Assembly: GCA_020630195.1 (NCBI GenBank)
Contig: JAHDBV010000002.1
Span: forward strand, 84,043 to 148,042
DNA from: Acidimicrobiales bacterium
GTDB taxonomy: Bacteria; Actinomycetota; Acidimicrobiia; Acidimicrobiales; SZUA-35
Direction: 5' to 3'
DNA length: 64,000 nucleotides
Shown here piece by piece: positions 25,191 to 34,576 of the stretch; position 1 is the first letter of the stretch, and each line of letters starts with the position of its first letter. The notes beneath the pieces are model-generated. The model worked only from the letters and a program-made list of their open reading frames with translations. It was not told where the DNA came from and ran no database searches. Made by a program: the position numbers and the translations under genes.

Positions 25191-28099
25191 TGTTGAATCC
25201 CCTCGGCCTGCTCCGCACCGCCACGACCGCGCCCGGAGTCCGTCGCCTCGACACACCCCAGCCCGGCGAGGTGATCGACCGTGACACCTCGGTCCGGTTC
25301 ACCTTCAACGGGGCCCGGCTCACCGGCCACGAAGGCGACACCATCGCCTCGGCCCTCATGGGCAACGGCATCCGGGTGGTGAGCCGCTCGATGAAGTACC
25401 ACCGCCCACGTGGGTATCTCACCGCCGACATCTGGGACCCGAACGGCGCCCTCCAGGTCGGCGACGAACCGAACGTGCGCTCCGCCCACCGCCTGCTCAC
25501 CGACGGCATGGCGATCTCCACCCAGAACGTCTGGCCGTCGCTCGATCTCGACGTCAAGGCCGCCAACGGCCTCGTGTCGCGGTTCCTGACCGCGGGCTTC
25601 TACTACAAGACGTTCATGAAGCCCGCCGCGCTGTGGCCCTACTACGAGAAGGTGCTCGCCACGTTCGCCCCCGGCGGCACGGTCGACCTCGACACACCAC
25701 ACGGCGAGTTCGACAAGCGCTACGCCCACCCCGACGTGTTGATCGCCGGTGCGGGCCCCGCCGGCATGGCGGCCGCCGTGGCCGCCGCCGACGAGGGTGC
25801 GAGCGTCATGTTGGTCGAGACCGAGCACGAGCTCGGCGGCCACCTCCGGTGGGGTGACGAAGCCGAGTTGGCGGCGGCCGCCGAACTGATCCACGCGGTC
25901 CGCTCCCGACCGGAGATCGAGGTGCTCACCGACGCCACCGTCACCGGGCGCTACGAGGACAACTGGTGCGCCATCAGCCAGCGCACCCACACCCACGTGG
26001 CCGAGCGGCTGATCAAGGCCCGGGCCAAGGTCCTCGTGGTCGCCCCGGGCCTGATCGAGCGGCCCTACGTGTTCGCCGGCAACGACAAGCCCGGTGTGAT
26101 GACCGCCGGTGCGGTCCGACGACTCGTGAACATGTACGGCGTGCAGCCCGGCGACCGGGCCGTCGTGTTCACCGCCAACACCCACGGGGATGCCGCCGCC
26201 GACGATCTCGAGCGCATCGGTGTGCCTGTGCAGCGGGTCGACGCACGAGCCGGGGAGCGCATCGCCGAGGCGACGGGCCCCGATGCCGGTGTCGCCGGGG
26301 TGACCCTGGTCGACGGCCGCACGATCGAGGCCGACCTCCTCGTGACCGCGGTCGGCTGGACCGCACCCACCTCACTGCTCAACATGGCGGGCGATCGCCC
26401 CGTGTACGACCGTGCGACGGCCCGGTTCTTCGGCTCGGCCGAGATCGACAACGTCCTCACGACGGGCGGGATCGCCGGCGACGGCACCGTCACCGAACTC
26501 GTCGGGCACGGCTCGGCCACGGGTCGCCTCGCCGCCCGACGGGCCGCGGTGATCGGCGCCCACCTGCGCGCCGCCACGGTGTGGGCCGCCCCCGTCGACA
26601 CCACGCCGCCGGCGACGTTGCCCGCCGACGACCGCAGCCCGCTCGGGCGTGACGCCCACCCCGAGCTGTTCCGCTCGACCACCCACGGCATCGTCGACTA
26701 CTCAGAAGACGTCGGCTCGAAGGACCTCGTGGCCGCGGCGACGGAGGGCTACGACTCCATCGAGCTGCTGAAGCGCTACACGACGGCGACGATGGGGCCG
26801 GCCCAGGGCAAGCTCGAGACCGTCAACACCGCGGCCGTGCTCGCCGAAGCACGAGGCGAGCGCATCGAGGACGTCGGCACCACCGTGTGGCGGCCGCCGT
26901 TCGTGCCCGTGAGCCTCGGCGCCCTCGCGGGACGGGTCTTCGAGCCCACCCGGGTCTCGTCGATCCAGCCGTGGCACGAGGCCAACGGCGCCACCCCGAT
27001 CCTCGCCGGCCAGTGGATCCGCCCGGAGCACTACGGCGATCCGGCCGCCGAGGTGCTCGCCACACGAGCCGGTGTCGGCATCATCGACGTGACACCACTC
27101 GGGAAGCTCGACCTCCGGGGCCCCGACGTACCGAAGCTCCTCGAGCAGCTCTACACCAACAAGTGGCAGAAGCTGCCGGTCGGTGGCGTGCGGTATGGGC
27201 TGATGTGTGCCGAGGACGGTGTCGTCATGGACGACGGCGTCACGGCCCGGCTCGGCGACGAGCACTACCTCATGACGACGACGTCGTCGGGCGCCGCGTC
27301 GGTGTGGGAGTGGGCCGAGATGTGGCTCCAGACCGAACACCCCGACTGGCAGGTCCACGTCACCCCGGTGACCACGGCCTACACGTCCATCAACGTCGCC
27401 GGCCCGAAGAGCCGAGAGCTCGTCGGCCGGCTCTGCGACGACGTCGACCTCTCCCCGGAGGCATTCGCCTACATGCAGGTCCGGACCGGCACGGTGGCCG
27501 GTGTCGCCGACTGTGTGATGTGGCGGATCGGGTTCACCGGGGAACTCTCCTACGAACTCCACGTGCCCGCCGGCCACGGCCTCCACGTCTGGGAACGACT
27601 GCTCGCCGAGGGCGCCGACCTGGGTGTGCGACCGTTCGGGCTCGAGGCGCAGCGGATCATGCGACTCGAGAAGGGCCACTTCATCGTCGGACAGGACACC
27701 GACGGACTCACGAAGGCACCGAGCACCGGTCTCGAATCGCTGATCAAGCTGGACAAGGACGATTTCGCCGGCAAGCCGGAGCTCGCCTGGGCGCTCTCGC
27801 CCGAGGCCCTCGCCTCGGCGCCCCGGGTCGTGGCCATCCAACCCGACGATCCGACGATCGTGCCCGACGAGGCCTGCCAGATCGTCGGTGGCGAGACGAC
27901 CGAGATCCTCGGCCGCATCACCTCGTCCCGCATGTCACCGACCCTCGGCCGCTCGATCTGTCTCGGACAGGTCGTCCCGACGCTCGCCGCACCCGGAACG
28001 AAGCTCACCGTGCTCCTCGTCGACGGGCGGCGTGTGCCGGCGACCGTGATGGAACACCACGCGCACTACGACCCCGAAGGAGCACGCCTCCGTGTCTGA
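25190..28099 (+). CDS. soxA: Sarcosine oxidase alpha subunit
   Basis: The 969-residue length is normal. Order: a 2Fe2S-ferredoxin-like N-terminal fold without cysteines (VRFTFNGARLTGHEGDTIASAL, then MKYHRPRG, residues about 30-100); a Rossmann NAD(P)/FAD-binding region starting DVLIAGAGPAGMAAAVAAAD near 183; the SoxA_A3-like segment DYSEDVGSKDL...RYTTATMGPAQGK near 505; and a C-terminal GcvT-like folate-binding domain from about 590 to the end with the ending ILGRITSSRMSPTLGRSICLG. The GcvT domain should pass the one-carbon unit to tetrahydrofolate. ATG 25190 overlaps the soxD stop (TGATG). Its end overlaps soxG by eight bases. Confidence 0.93.
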   Translation: MLNPLGLLRTATTAPGVRRLDTPQPGEVIDRDTSVRFTFNGARLTGHEGDTIASALMGNGIRVVSRSMKYHRPRGYLTADIWDPNGALQVGDEPNVRSAHRLLTDGMAISTQNVWPSLDLDVKAANGLVSRFLTAGFYYKTFMKPAALWPYYEKVLATFAPGGTVDLDTPHGEFDKRYAHPDVLIAGAGPAGMAAAVAAADEGASVMLVETEHELGGHLRWGDEAELAAAAELIHAVRSRPEIEVLTDATVTGRYEDNWCAISQRTHTHVAERLIKARAKVLVVAPGLIERPYVFAGNDKPGVMTAGAVRRLVNMYGVQPGDRAVVFTANTHGDAAADDLERIGVPVQRVDARAGERIAEATGPDAGVAGVTLVDGRTIEADLLVTAVGWTAPTSLLNMAGDRPVYDRATARFFGSAEIDNVLTTGGIAGDGTVTELVGHGSATGRLAARRAAVIGAHLRAATVWAAPVDTTPPATLPADDRSPLGRDAHPELFRSTTHGIVDYSEDVGSKDLVAAATEGYDSIELLKRYTTATMGPAQGKLETVNTAAVLAEARGERIEDVGTTVWRPPFVPVSLGALAGRVFEPTRVSSIQPWHEANGATPILAGQWIRPEHYGDPAAEVLATRAGVGIIDVTPLGKLDLRGPDVPKLLEQLYTNKWQKLPVGGVRYGLMCAEDGVVMDDGVTARLGDEHYLMTTTSSGAASVWEWAEMWLQTEHPDWQVHVTPVTTAYTSINVAGPKSRELVGRLCDDVDLSPEAFAYMQVRTGTVAGVADCVMWRIGFTGELSYELHVPAGHGLHVWERLLAEGADLGVRPFGLEAQRIMRLEKGHFIVGQDTDGLTKAPSTGLESLIKLDKDDFAGKPELAWALSPEALASAPRVVAIQPDDPTIVPDEACQIVGGETTEILGRITSSRMSPTLGRSICLGQVVPTLAAPGTKLTVLLVDGRRVPATVMEHHAHYDPEGARLRV

Positions 28100-28634
28100 T
28101 CCCACCCTCGCCTCGTCCGTGGTCGACCCCGGGAGCGCCCCCACCGGAGCGCTCGCGCTCATCGATCGATCCGACGTCACCAAGCTCGTCGTGCGGGCCC
28201 CGCACGCCGGTGAGACCGCGACGGCGCTCGCCACGGCCCACGGTCGGTCCCGACGCGCCGCGGGCGTGACGATCCTCGGCCAACGACCCACCGAGTGGCT
28301 GCTCGTCGGAGAGCGGGCCGCCTGCGACGCACTCGCGGCCGAGGTCGCCGACGATCCCGCGACCTCGGTCATCGACCTCACCCACGGCCGGTGTCTCTTC
28401 GAGCTCCGCGGCGCCGACGGGCCCCGCGTCATGGAGAAGATCAACGGACTCGACTGGTCCGATCCGATGATGCCTGATGGCGCGGTCACCGGCGGATCGG
28501 TGGCCAAGGTCATGTCCGACCTGGCCCGCCAGGACGTCGACGGCACCTGGGCGTGTTGGATCGCCGCCGACCGCAGCTTCGGGCAGTACCTGTTCGACGC
28601 CATCGCCGACGCGTGCCGCGAGTTCGCCCACTGA
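28092..28634 (+). CDS. soxG: Sarcosine oxidase gamma subunit
   Basis: The 180-residue protein fits SoxG: a GcvT-related small fold with RPTEWLLVG, then VIDLTHGRCLFELRGADGPRVMEKINGLDWSD and a final FDAIADACREF helix. GTG 28092 overlaps the soxA end, implying coupled translation. It closes the canonical BDAG order. SoxG is the least conserved subunit, so the call rests on position as much as sequence. Confidence 0.85.
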   Translation: MSDPTLASSVVDPGSAPTGALALIDRSDVTKLVVRAPHAGETATALATAHGRSRRAAGVTILGQRPTEWLLVGERAACDALAAEVADDPATSVIDLTHGRCLFELRGADGPRVMEKINGLDWSDPMMPDGAVTGGSVAKVMSDLARQDVDGTWACWIAADRSFGQYLFDAIADACREFAH

Positions 28635-28681
28635 GGCACCGCCCCGGAATCCGGCACCCCGAACGCGGGTTGGAGCAGAAC

Positions 28682-29236
28682 ATGAGTGCACTCGTCGACC
28701 CCGGTCCCATCACGATGTACGGCGCCGACTGGTGCGGCGACTGCCGACGCGCCAAGGCGTGGTTCGCCGATCACGGCATCGACTACACCTACGTCGATCT
28801 GATCGAGGAGCCGGATCAGACCTCCGTGGTCCTCGAGCGCAACGACGGCCGCAAGAGCATCCCGGTGATCGTGTTCGCCGACGACACGCACCTCACCGAG
28901 CCGTCCGACGACGAACTGGCCCGCAAGGTCGCCGCACTCGACGCCGGCCGTGACGAACTGGAGGTCGTCGAGGTCGCCGACCGCAGCCGCTTCGAGCTAC
29001 GCCGTGGCGACGAGGTCCTCAGCCTCGCCGACTACCGGGTCCGCGACGGCGCCATCGTCGTGCCCCACGTCGAGACGATGCCCGAACACCGCGGCCACGG
29101 CCATGCCGGCCGGCTGATGGACGGCCTGCTCGCGATCCTCCGGGCCGACGGTCGCACGATCGTGCCGCTGTGCCCGTTCGCCGCCGCACACATCCGGGAT
29201 CGTCCGGAGTACCACGACCTGCTCGCCACGGGCTGA
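28682..29236 (+). CDS. Glutaredoxin (mycoredoxin-like) fused to a YjdJ-type GNAT acetyltransferase
   Basis: About 184 residues from ATG 28682, which has GGAG six bases upstream. Residues 1-85 are a glutaredoxin/mycoredoxin fold with the redox motif ADWCGDCRRAKAWF and SIPVIVFADDT as the cis-Pro strand. Residues about 90-184 match the small GCN5-related domain: RFELRRGDEVLSLADYR, then VETMPEHRGHGHAGRLMDGLL (acetyl-CoA loop) and PLCPFAAAHIRDRPEYHDLL. Both domains exist separately elsewhere. The gene follows soxG by 47 bp in the same direction, so it may help handle peroxide, formaldehyde or thiol stress produced by sarcosine oxidase, which is inference. It converges on the SulP gene. Confidence 0.82.
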   Translation: MSALVDPGPITMYGADWCGDCRRAKAWFADHGIDYTYVDLIEEPDQTSVVLERNDGRKSIPVIVFADDTHLTEPSDDELARKVAALDAGRDELEVVEVADRSRFELRRGDEVLSLADYRVRDGAIVVPHVETMPEHRGHGHAGRLMDGLLAILRADGRTIVPLCPFAAAHIRDRPEYHDLLATG

Positions 29237-29241
29237 GGACG

Positions 29242-29266
29242 ACGCTCCCGGGCCGGGCCGGGGCGT
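29242..29266. terminator. Hairpin between convergent genes
   Basis: A nine-base-pair GC stem with one bulged T and a six-base loop fills the 36-bp gap between the glutaredoxin-GNAT gene and the SulP gene. There is no T-run, so it would be a GC-hairpin-only terminator for both directions. Confidence 0.4.
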
Positions 29267-29272
29267 GTGGGC

Positions 29273-30784
29273 TCAGTGCCCGGCGCCGACCTGGCCGCTC
29301 GTGCGGGTGTGCAGCTTCTCGGCGTGGCGGTTCAGCCCGACGAGGCGTGCCTCGATGCCCCGCTCGGCGAACTTCGCCACCACGGCATCGAGGGCGACGA
29401 CGGCCGAGGTGTCCCAGATCCGGGCCTCGGTGAGGTCGATCTCGACGAGGGGCACCTTCACGGCGTCGTAGTCGAACATGTGCACGAGGTCGTTCGTCGA
29501 GGCGAAGAAGAGCTCGCCCGACACGGCGTAGAGCCGTTCGGTCTGCTCGGGGTCGAGCACGCTCGTCACCTTCACCACGTGGGCGACCCGGCGGACGAAG
29601 AAGACCGCCGAGAGCAACACGCCGGCGGCGACGCCGTAGGCGAGGTTGTGCGTGAGCACGACGATCCCCACCGTGGCGACCATCACCGCCATCTCCTCCC
29701 AGGGCATGGCCCGCACCGTGGAGGGGGCGACACTGCGCCAGTCGAACGTGCCGACCGAGACCATGATCATGACGGCCACGAGTGCGGCCATCGGGATCTG
29801 GGCGACGAGGTCGCCGAGGGCGAGGATCAGGATCAGCAGGAACACGCCGGCAGCGAGGCTCGAGAGGCGGGTCCGACCGCCGGAGCGGTGGTTGATCATC
29901 GACTGGCCGATCATGGCGCAGCCCGCCATGCCACCGAGGAAGCCGGTGGCGATGTTGGCCACACCCTGGCCACGGGACTCGACGTTCTTGTCCGAGTCGG
30001 TGTCGGTCATGTCGTCGAGCAGCTGTGCGGTGAGGAGCGACTCGAGCAGACCGACCAGGGCCAGCGTGATCGAGAACGGCAGGATGATGCCGAGCGTCTC
30101 GAGATTCCAGGGCAGGTCGGGGAGCGAGATGATCGGCAGTGCCGAAGGCAGGTCACCCATGTCGCCGACCGTCGGCAGATCGACGTTGGCCGCCGTCATG
30201 CCGACACCGAGGACCACGATCGCGACGAGCGGTGACGGCACGGCCTTGGTGATGCGGGGCAGGCCGTAGATGATGGCGAGGCCGATGCCGATCATCGCGA
30301 GGTTGAGCGGCAGCTTGGACGCGCCGTCGGCCTCGTCGCTGAGCAGGATGTGGGGCACCTGGGCCAGGAAGATGAGGATCGCCAGGGCGTTCACGAAGCC
30401 GATCATCACGGTGCGGGGGACGAGACGCATCAGCGACCCGACACCGAGCGCACCGAGACCGACCTGGATGAAGCCGGCGAGGATCGTGGCGGCGAACAGG
30501 TACTCGACCCCGTAGTCGGCGACCAGTGGCACGATCACGAGCGCCATGGCCCCCGTGGCCGCCGAGATCATCCCCGGGCGGCCACCGGCGAAGGCGATGA
30601 CGATGGCGATCGAGAACGAGGCGTACAGGCCGACCTTGGGATCGACACCGGCGATGATCGAGAACGAGATCGCCTCGGGGATCAGCGCCAACGCGACGAC
30701 CAACGCCGAGAGCAGGTCGGCCTTCGGGTTCGACAACCACGCCGCGCGCGTGAGGAGTGGTGCGGGAAGGGTGGACGTGGACAC
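29273..30784 (-). CDS. SulP-family anion transporter with STAS domain
   Basis: 503 residues. The N-terminal two thirds is a membrane domain of about 12-14 helices with the SulP hallmark ALALIPEAISFSIIAGVDPKVGLYAS and, later, GQGVANIATGFLGGMAGCAMIGQS. The last about 110 residues are a cytosolic STAS domain (VEIDLTEARIWDTSAVVALD). SulP proteins move sulfate, bicarbonate or other anions; this branch is often linked with bicarbonate or sulfate uptake. No carbonic anhydrase or sulfur gene is adjacent. GTG start at 30784. Confidence 0.88.
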   Translation of the reverse strand: MSTSTLPAPLLTRAAWLSNPKADLLSALVVALALIPEAISFSIIAGVDPKVGLYASFSIAIVIAFAGGRPGMISAATGAMALVIVPLVADYGVEYLFAATILAGFIQVGLGALGVGSLMRLVPRTVMIGFVNALAILIFLAQVPHILLSDEADGASKLPLNLAMIGIGLAIIYGLPRITKAVPSPLVAIVVLGVGMTAANVDLPTVGDMGDLPSALPIISLPDLPWNLETLGIILPFSITLALVGLLESLLTAQLLDDMTDTDSDKNVESRGQGVANIATGFLGGMAGCAMIGQSMINHRSGGRTRLSSLAAGVFLLILILALGDLVAQIPMAALVAVMIMVSVGTFDWRSVAPSTVRAMPWEEMAVMVATVGIVVLTHNLAYGVAAGVLLSAVFFVRRVAHVVKVTSVLDPEQTERLYAVSGELFFASTNDLVHMFDYDAVKVPLVEIDLTEARIWDTSAVVALDAVVAKFAERGIEARLVGLNRHAEKLHTRTSGQVGAGH

Positions 30785-30832
30785 AGCGACCTCGGGCTGC
30801 CGTGACGTCGGAGGCGAGCAGCGCAGCCTGGC

Positions 30833-30838
30833 ACGCTA
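30833..30838 (-). promoter_or_regulatory. Possible -10 box of the SulP gene
   Basis: TAGCGT on the minus strand lies about 48 bases upstream of the SulP start, inside the 202-bp divergent gap 30785-30986. It overlaps a short inverted CGCT-ATG-AGCG. The rest of the gap shows nothing convincing apart from the Nudix -10 box. Confidence 0.3.
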
Positions 30839-30974
30839 TGAGCGTCCCGCTCGCCCCAGGTGTTCCATTCGTCACACAACCGGGCGCGCTTGACCGAAAC
30901 GGCCCGAACGGATCGTGGTCATCCGGCACAGCTCCCGCATCGTGAGCCTCCGCCGTGGGTTCGGCGCCTCGGCG

Positions 30975-30980
30975 TAGGGT
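30975..30980 (+). promoter_or_regulatory. -10-like box of leaderless Nudix gene
   Basis: TAGGGT ends six bases before ATG 30987 with no ribosome site between. Confidence 0.45.
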
Positions 30981-30986
30981 CGGGTC

Positions 30987-31613
30987 ATGGCCGATGAGCT
31001 GCTCGACGAGGTCGATCCCGCCACCGGAGCCGTGCTCAGAACCATGAGTCGGACCGTCGCCCACGCCGAGGGTCGGTGGCATCAGGTCTTCCATGCCCTC
31101 GTGGCGTCGCCGGCTCGGGGCTCGGTCGTGCTCCAGCGGCGAGCCGCCACCAAGTCGGCCTTCCCCTCGCTGCTCGATTTCTCCGCCACCGGACATCTCG
31201 AGGCCGGGGAGACCCCACTCGAGGGTCGTCGCGAACTCGAGGAGGAGCTCGGCGTCGAGGTCGAACCGGACGCGCTGGTCCCCCTCGGCACCCGCCTGCT
31301 CGCCGACGACGCGGGCGAGGGGCGCAATCGAGAACTGGTCCACGTCTTCCTCGCCGCCGACGATCGGGCACTCGTCGACTACCGCCCGCCGGTCGACGAG
31401 GTCGACGGGCTCGTGGAGATCGGCGTCGACACACTGCTCGGTGTGCTCGCCGACCCCGGGTTCCGCGGCACCGCGACCGAGGCCACCACCACCGGCGTCT
31501 CGTCGATCGAGGTGACCCGCGACGACCTCGTGGCCGGCGAGGAGGGCTACTGGGTCGTGCTCGTCACGATGGCGAGTCGGTTCCTCGCCGGCGAACGGCC
31601 CCTCGCCGTCTGA
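30987..31613 (+). CDS. Nudix hydrolase
   Basis: 208 residues. The Nudix box GHLEAGETPLEGRRELEEELGV (residues about 72-93) has the GX5EX7REXXEEXGX pattern, so metal and pyrophosphate binding should be intact. The layout (HQVFHALVASP..., QRRAATKSAFPSLLDFSATGH) resembles the IDI-like/YfcD-like Nudix branch. The substrate is unknown. It converges on folE, nine bases away; the two are not co-transcribed. Confidence 0.88.
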   Translation: MADELLDEVDPATGAVLRTMSRTVAHAEGRWHQVFHALVASPARGSVVLQRRAATKSAFPSLLDFSATGHLEAGETPLEGRRELEEELGVEVEPDALVPLGTRLLADDAGEGRNRELVHVFLAADDRALVDYRPPVDEVDGLVEIGVDTLLGVLADPGFRGTATEATTTGVSSIEVTRDDLVAGEEGYWVVLVTMASRFLAGERPLAV

Positions 31614-31622
31614 GCGCGTCGG

Positions 31623-32222
31623 TCAGGACCGCTGGCCGGCGTTGATGAGCCCGAGCGCCTCGGCGCGGGTGGCCGGGTTCTCCTTCATCAAGCCCCGCAC
31701 CGCCGAGGTGGTCGTCAGTGCGCCGGGTTTGCGGGCGCCCCGGATCGTCATGCAGAGGTGCTCGGCCTCGATGACCACGAGCGCCCCGGCGGCACCGAGG
31801 CGGTCCATGATCGCCTCGGTCACCTGCTTGGTCAGTCGCTCCTGCACCTGGAGACGGCTCGCGTAGCCGTCGACCACCCGGGCGAGCTTCGAGAGTCCGC
31901 AGACGAACCCGTCGGGGCCGGGGAGGTAGGCGACGTGGGCCTTGCCCAAGAACGGCAGCATGTGGTGCTCACACAGCGAGCTGAACGGGATGTCGCGGAC
32001 GATCACCATCTCGTTGTGGTCGACCTCGAACTGCTTGGCCAGATGATCGCCGGGGTCCTCGGCATAGCCACGCAGGGTCTCGGCATGCGCCCGGGCCACC
32101 CGGGCGGGCGTCTCGAGCAGGCCGTCACGGTCGGGGTCCTCACCGACGGCGATGAGGATCTCCCGGACGGCGGCTTCGATGCGTGCGAGATCGACGGGGG
32201 ACGTGTCGTACTGGTCGGTCAC
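31623..32222 (-). CDS. folE: GTP cyclohydrolase I
   Basis: Converts GTP to dihydroneopterin triphosphate, the first step of tetrahydrofolate synthesis. The 199-residue length is standard. The zinc/catalytic [20 protein letters not shown] motif and the [20 protein letters not shown] motif are complete, and [14 protein letters not shown] provides the second zinc Cys and the catalytic Arg/Lys region. GTG 32222 overlaps the upstream LysR stop (GTGA), so folE is translationally coupled to a regulator rather than to other folate genes, in a window rich in folate-dependent demethylation genes. Confidence 0.95.
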   Translation of the reverse strand: MTDQYDTSPVDLARIEAAVREILIAVGEDPDRDGLLETPARVARAHAETLRGYAEDPGDHLAKQFEVDHNEMVIVRDIPFSSLCEHHMLPFLGKAHVAYLPGPDGFVCGLSKLARVVDGYASRLQVQERLTKQVTEAIMDRLGAAGALVVIEAEHLCMTIRGARKPGALTTTSAVRGLMKENPATRAEALGLINAGQRS

Positions 32223-33097
32223 GCCGGGAGACTACGGCCGTCGGCCGGTCGACCCCGGAGGTCGTGTTCGAACTCTTCCACGAGCGCCCGGACCGCGGCC
32301 GAGCGGGTCCGGCGGTTGGTCCGGATCACGAACGACGCCTCGGGGAGGGCCGTGTCGACCCCGTCGGGAGCCCAGTCCACCAGACCCGGCGCGAGCCCAC
32401 GTTCGTTGATCACCCCGATCCCCATCCCGGCGCGCAGCGCATCGACCACCGACGCCGACGACGGCGCCTCGTAGGCGACGTAGTGGGCCAGGCCGACCCG
32501 CTCGAGTTCGGCGGCCATCAACGGGCGATAGAGACAACGCCGGCCGAAGGTCACGAGCGGAACCGGGGTGCCACGCTCCCAGACCGGCTCGGGCCCCCGC
32601 ACCCACCGCAGACCCTCGGTCCAGACCACGTGATCGTCGGCGTCGGGGGCGATCGTGGCGAGCAACGCCAGATCGAGTTCACCCGTCGCCAGATCCGACT
32701 CGAGTTCGGTCGACAGACCGACACGGACGTGGAGCTGCACGAGCGGGTGACGGCGACGGAAGCTCGACACCACGGCGGCGAGGTCGACCGCATCGAGCTC
32801 GTCGTTGGCCCCGAGATGCACCGTGCCCTCGAGCTGCGAGCGCTGCAGCCGATCGACCGCCTCGTCGTGGGCCGCGACGATCCGCTCGGCGTGATCGAGC
32901 AGCTCCCGGCCGAGCTCGGTCAGTCCGAGTTCCCGACCGTCGCGACGGAACAGCGTGGCGCCGAGGCGTTCCTCGAGCCGCTTCATCTTCCACGAGACCG
33001 CCGACTGCGTGAGGTGCAGTTGTGCCGCCGCCGCCGTGAAGCTGCCGGTGGTCGCGACCGCCCGGAACGCCCGGAGCGATTCGGTGTCGAGCCGCAT
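32219..33097 (-). CDS. LysR-family regulator coupled to folE
   Basis: 292 residues: an N-terminal helix-turn-helix ([24 protein letters not shown]) and a substrate-binding domain ([29 protein letters not shown]). It is a paralogue of the regulator at 16919. It is divergent from the DAO-family flavoprotein gene at 33208 across 110 bp, so it probably controls that gene and, through the shared transcript, folE. GAGACT lies six bases before its ATG, suggesting a leaderless message. Effector unknown. Confidence 0.88.
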   Translation of the reverse strand: MRLDTESLRAFRAVATTGSFTAAAAQLHLTQSAVSWKMKRLEERLGATLFRRDGRELGLTELGRELLDHAERIVAAHDEAVDRLQRSQLEGTVHLGANDELDAVDLAAVVSSFRRRHPLVQLHVRVGLSTELESDLATGELDLALLATIAPDADDHVVWTEGLRWVRGPEPVWERGTPVPLVTFGRRCLYRPLMAAELERVGLAHYVAYEAPSSASVVDALRAGMGIGVINERGLAPGLVDWAPDGVDTALPEASFVIRTNRRTRSAAVRALVEEFEHDLRGRPADGRSLPA

Positions 33098-33207
33098 GCC
33101 TGCAGTCTCGCAGCCCCGTGGCGGGTATGACAGGGACTGGGGTCGGGGCTAGCCGATTCGCGGCGGATTCGATGGCGGGTCGGCCCGGTTGGTGGAACGA
33201 TCCGGGC

Positions 33208-34560
33208 ATGAGCGACTCGCCGTCCGCCCCGTTCGCCCAGTCGGACCCGGCCCCCGACACCGAGGTCGACGCCGTCGTCATCGGCGCCGGTGTGATCGGC
33301 GGAGCCGTCGGGTTCGAACTCGCCCGGCGCGGGTGGTCGACGCTCAACGTCGACACCCTCCCCGCCGCCGGCTACGGATCCACGGCCAACTCCTGTGCGA
33401 TCGTCCGCTTCAGCTACTCCACGGCCCCGGGCGTCGCCCTCGCGTGGGAGGGCATGCACTACTGGAAGCACTGGGCCGACTACCTCGAAGCCGACGACGA
33501 ACGAGGGCTCATCGAGTTCGTCCAGTGCGGCATGGCGATCCTGCTCACCGACGACGGCGGCCACGGCGCAGCCACGAAGCCGATCTGGGACCGCCTCGGG
33601 GTGCCCCACGAAGAGTGGTCGATCGAGGAGTTCCGGCGACGGGCGCCGGTGTTCGACACGGGCGTGTTCGGCCCACCGAGTCGACCGTCCGACGACGCGT
33701 TCTGGAACGATGCGTCCGGCCAGCACGTCGGTGCGCTGTTCTGTCCGGACGCCGGCTACATCGACGATCCCCAGCTCTCGTGCCACAACCTCGAACGGGC
33801 CACCGAGGCGAAGGGCGGAGCGTTCTGGTTCAACTCGAAGGTCGTCGAGGTCACCCGTGAGGACGGACGCGTGAGCGGTGTGGTGCTCGAGGACGGTCGG
33901 CGGGTGCGGGCGAAGGTCGTCGTGAACGTCGCCGGCCCGCACTCGTATCTGGTGAACGAGATGGCCGGGCTGGCCGGCACGATGACGATCGGCACCCGGG
34001 CGCTCCGCCACGAGGTCCATCACGTGCCCGGCCCGAACGACTGGGACTATTCGACCCTGGGGTTCAACGTCGCCGACGACGACTCCGGCATCTACCTGCG
34101 TGGCCAACCCGGCAACCACGTGCTGATCGGGTCGGCCGACCCGGCGTGTGACCCGCAGGTGATCGTCGACCCGGACGACTACGACCGCACGATCGACCCC
34201 GACCAGTGGGAAGCACAGGTCCTGCGGGCCAACCGCCGCATCCCCTCGATGGGCGTGCCCCACGAGAAGAAGGGCATCGTCGATCTCTACGACCTCAGCG
34301 ACGACTGGGGACCGATCTACGACCGGACCGACCTCGACGGCTTCTACGTGGCGATCGGCACCAGCGGCAACCAGTACAAGAACGCAGGCTCGGTGGGTCA
34401 CCTCATGGCCGAGCTGATCACCGCGGTCGAGCGCGGCCACGATCACGACCGGGACCCCATCCGGGTGACCGGCCGTTACACGGGCTGGGAGATCGACACC
34501 GCACAGTTCCGCCGCAACCGGCCGATCAACCGCAACTCCTCGATGAGCGTGCACGGCTGA
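33208..34560 (+). CDS. FAD-dependent oxidoreductase (DAO family), paralogue of 20080-21429
   Basis: 450 residues from ATG 33208. The N-terminal Rossmann motif is AVVIGAGVIGGAVGFELARRG, the FAD loop is GSTANSCAIVRF, and the C-terminal GTSGNQYKNAGSVGHLMAEL matches its paralogue. It should oxidise an N-methylated or other amine using FAD; lack of a GcvT domain means any one-carbon unit would leave as formaldehyde. It diverges from the LysR-folE pair and converges on the dimethylglycine-dehydrogenase-like gene with 16 bp between. The two paralogues may divide related substrates. Confidence 0.83.
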   Translation: MSDSPSAPFAQSDPAPDTEVDAVVIGAGVIGGAVGFELARRGWSTLNVDTLPAAGYGSTANSCAIVRFSYSTAPGVALAWEGMHYWKHWADYLEADDERGLIEFVQCGMAILLTDDGGHGAATKPIWDRLGVPHEEWSIEEFRRRAPVFDTGVFGPPSRPSDDAFWNDASGQHVGALFCPDAGYIDDPQLSCHNLERATEAKGGAFWFNSKVVEVTREDGRVSGVVLEDGRRVRAKVVVNVAGPHSYLVNEMAGLAGTMTIGTRALRHEVHHVPGPNDWDYSTLGFNVADDDSGIYLRGQPGNHVLIGSADPACDPQVIVDPDDYDRTIDPDQWEAQVLRANRRIPSMGVPHEKKGIVDLYDLSDDWGPIYDRTDLDGFYVAIGTSGNQYKNAGSVGHLMAELITAVERGHDHDRDPIRVTGRYTGWEIDTAQFRRNRPINRNSSMSVHG

Positions 34561-34576
34561 CGCCGCGGATCTCCGC

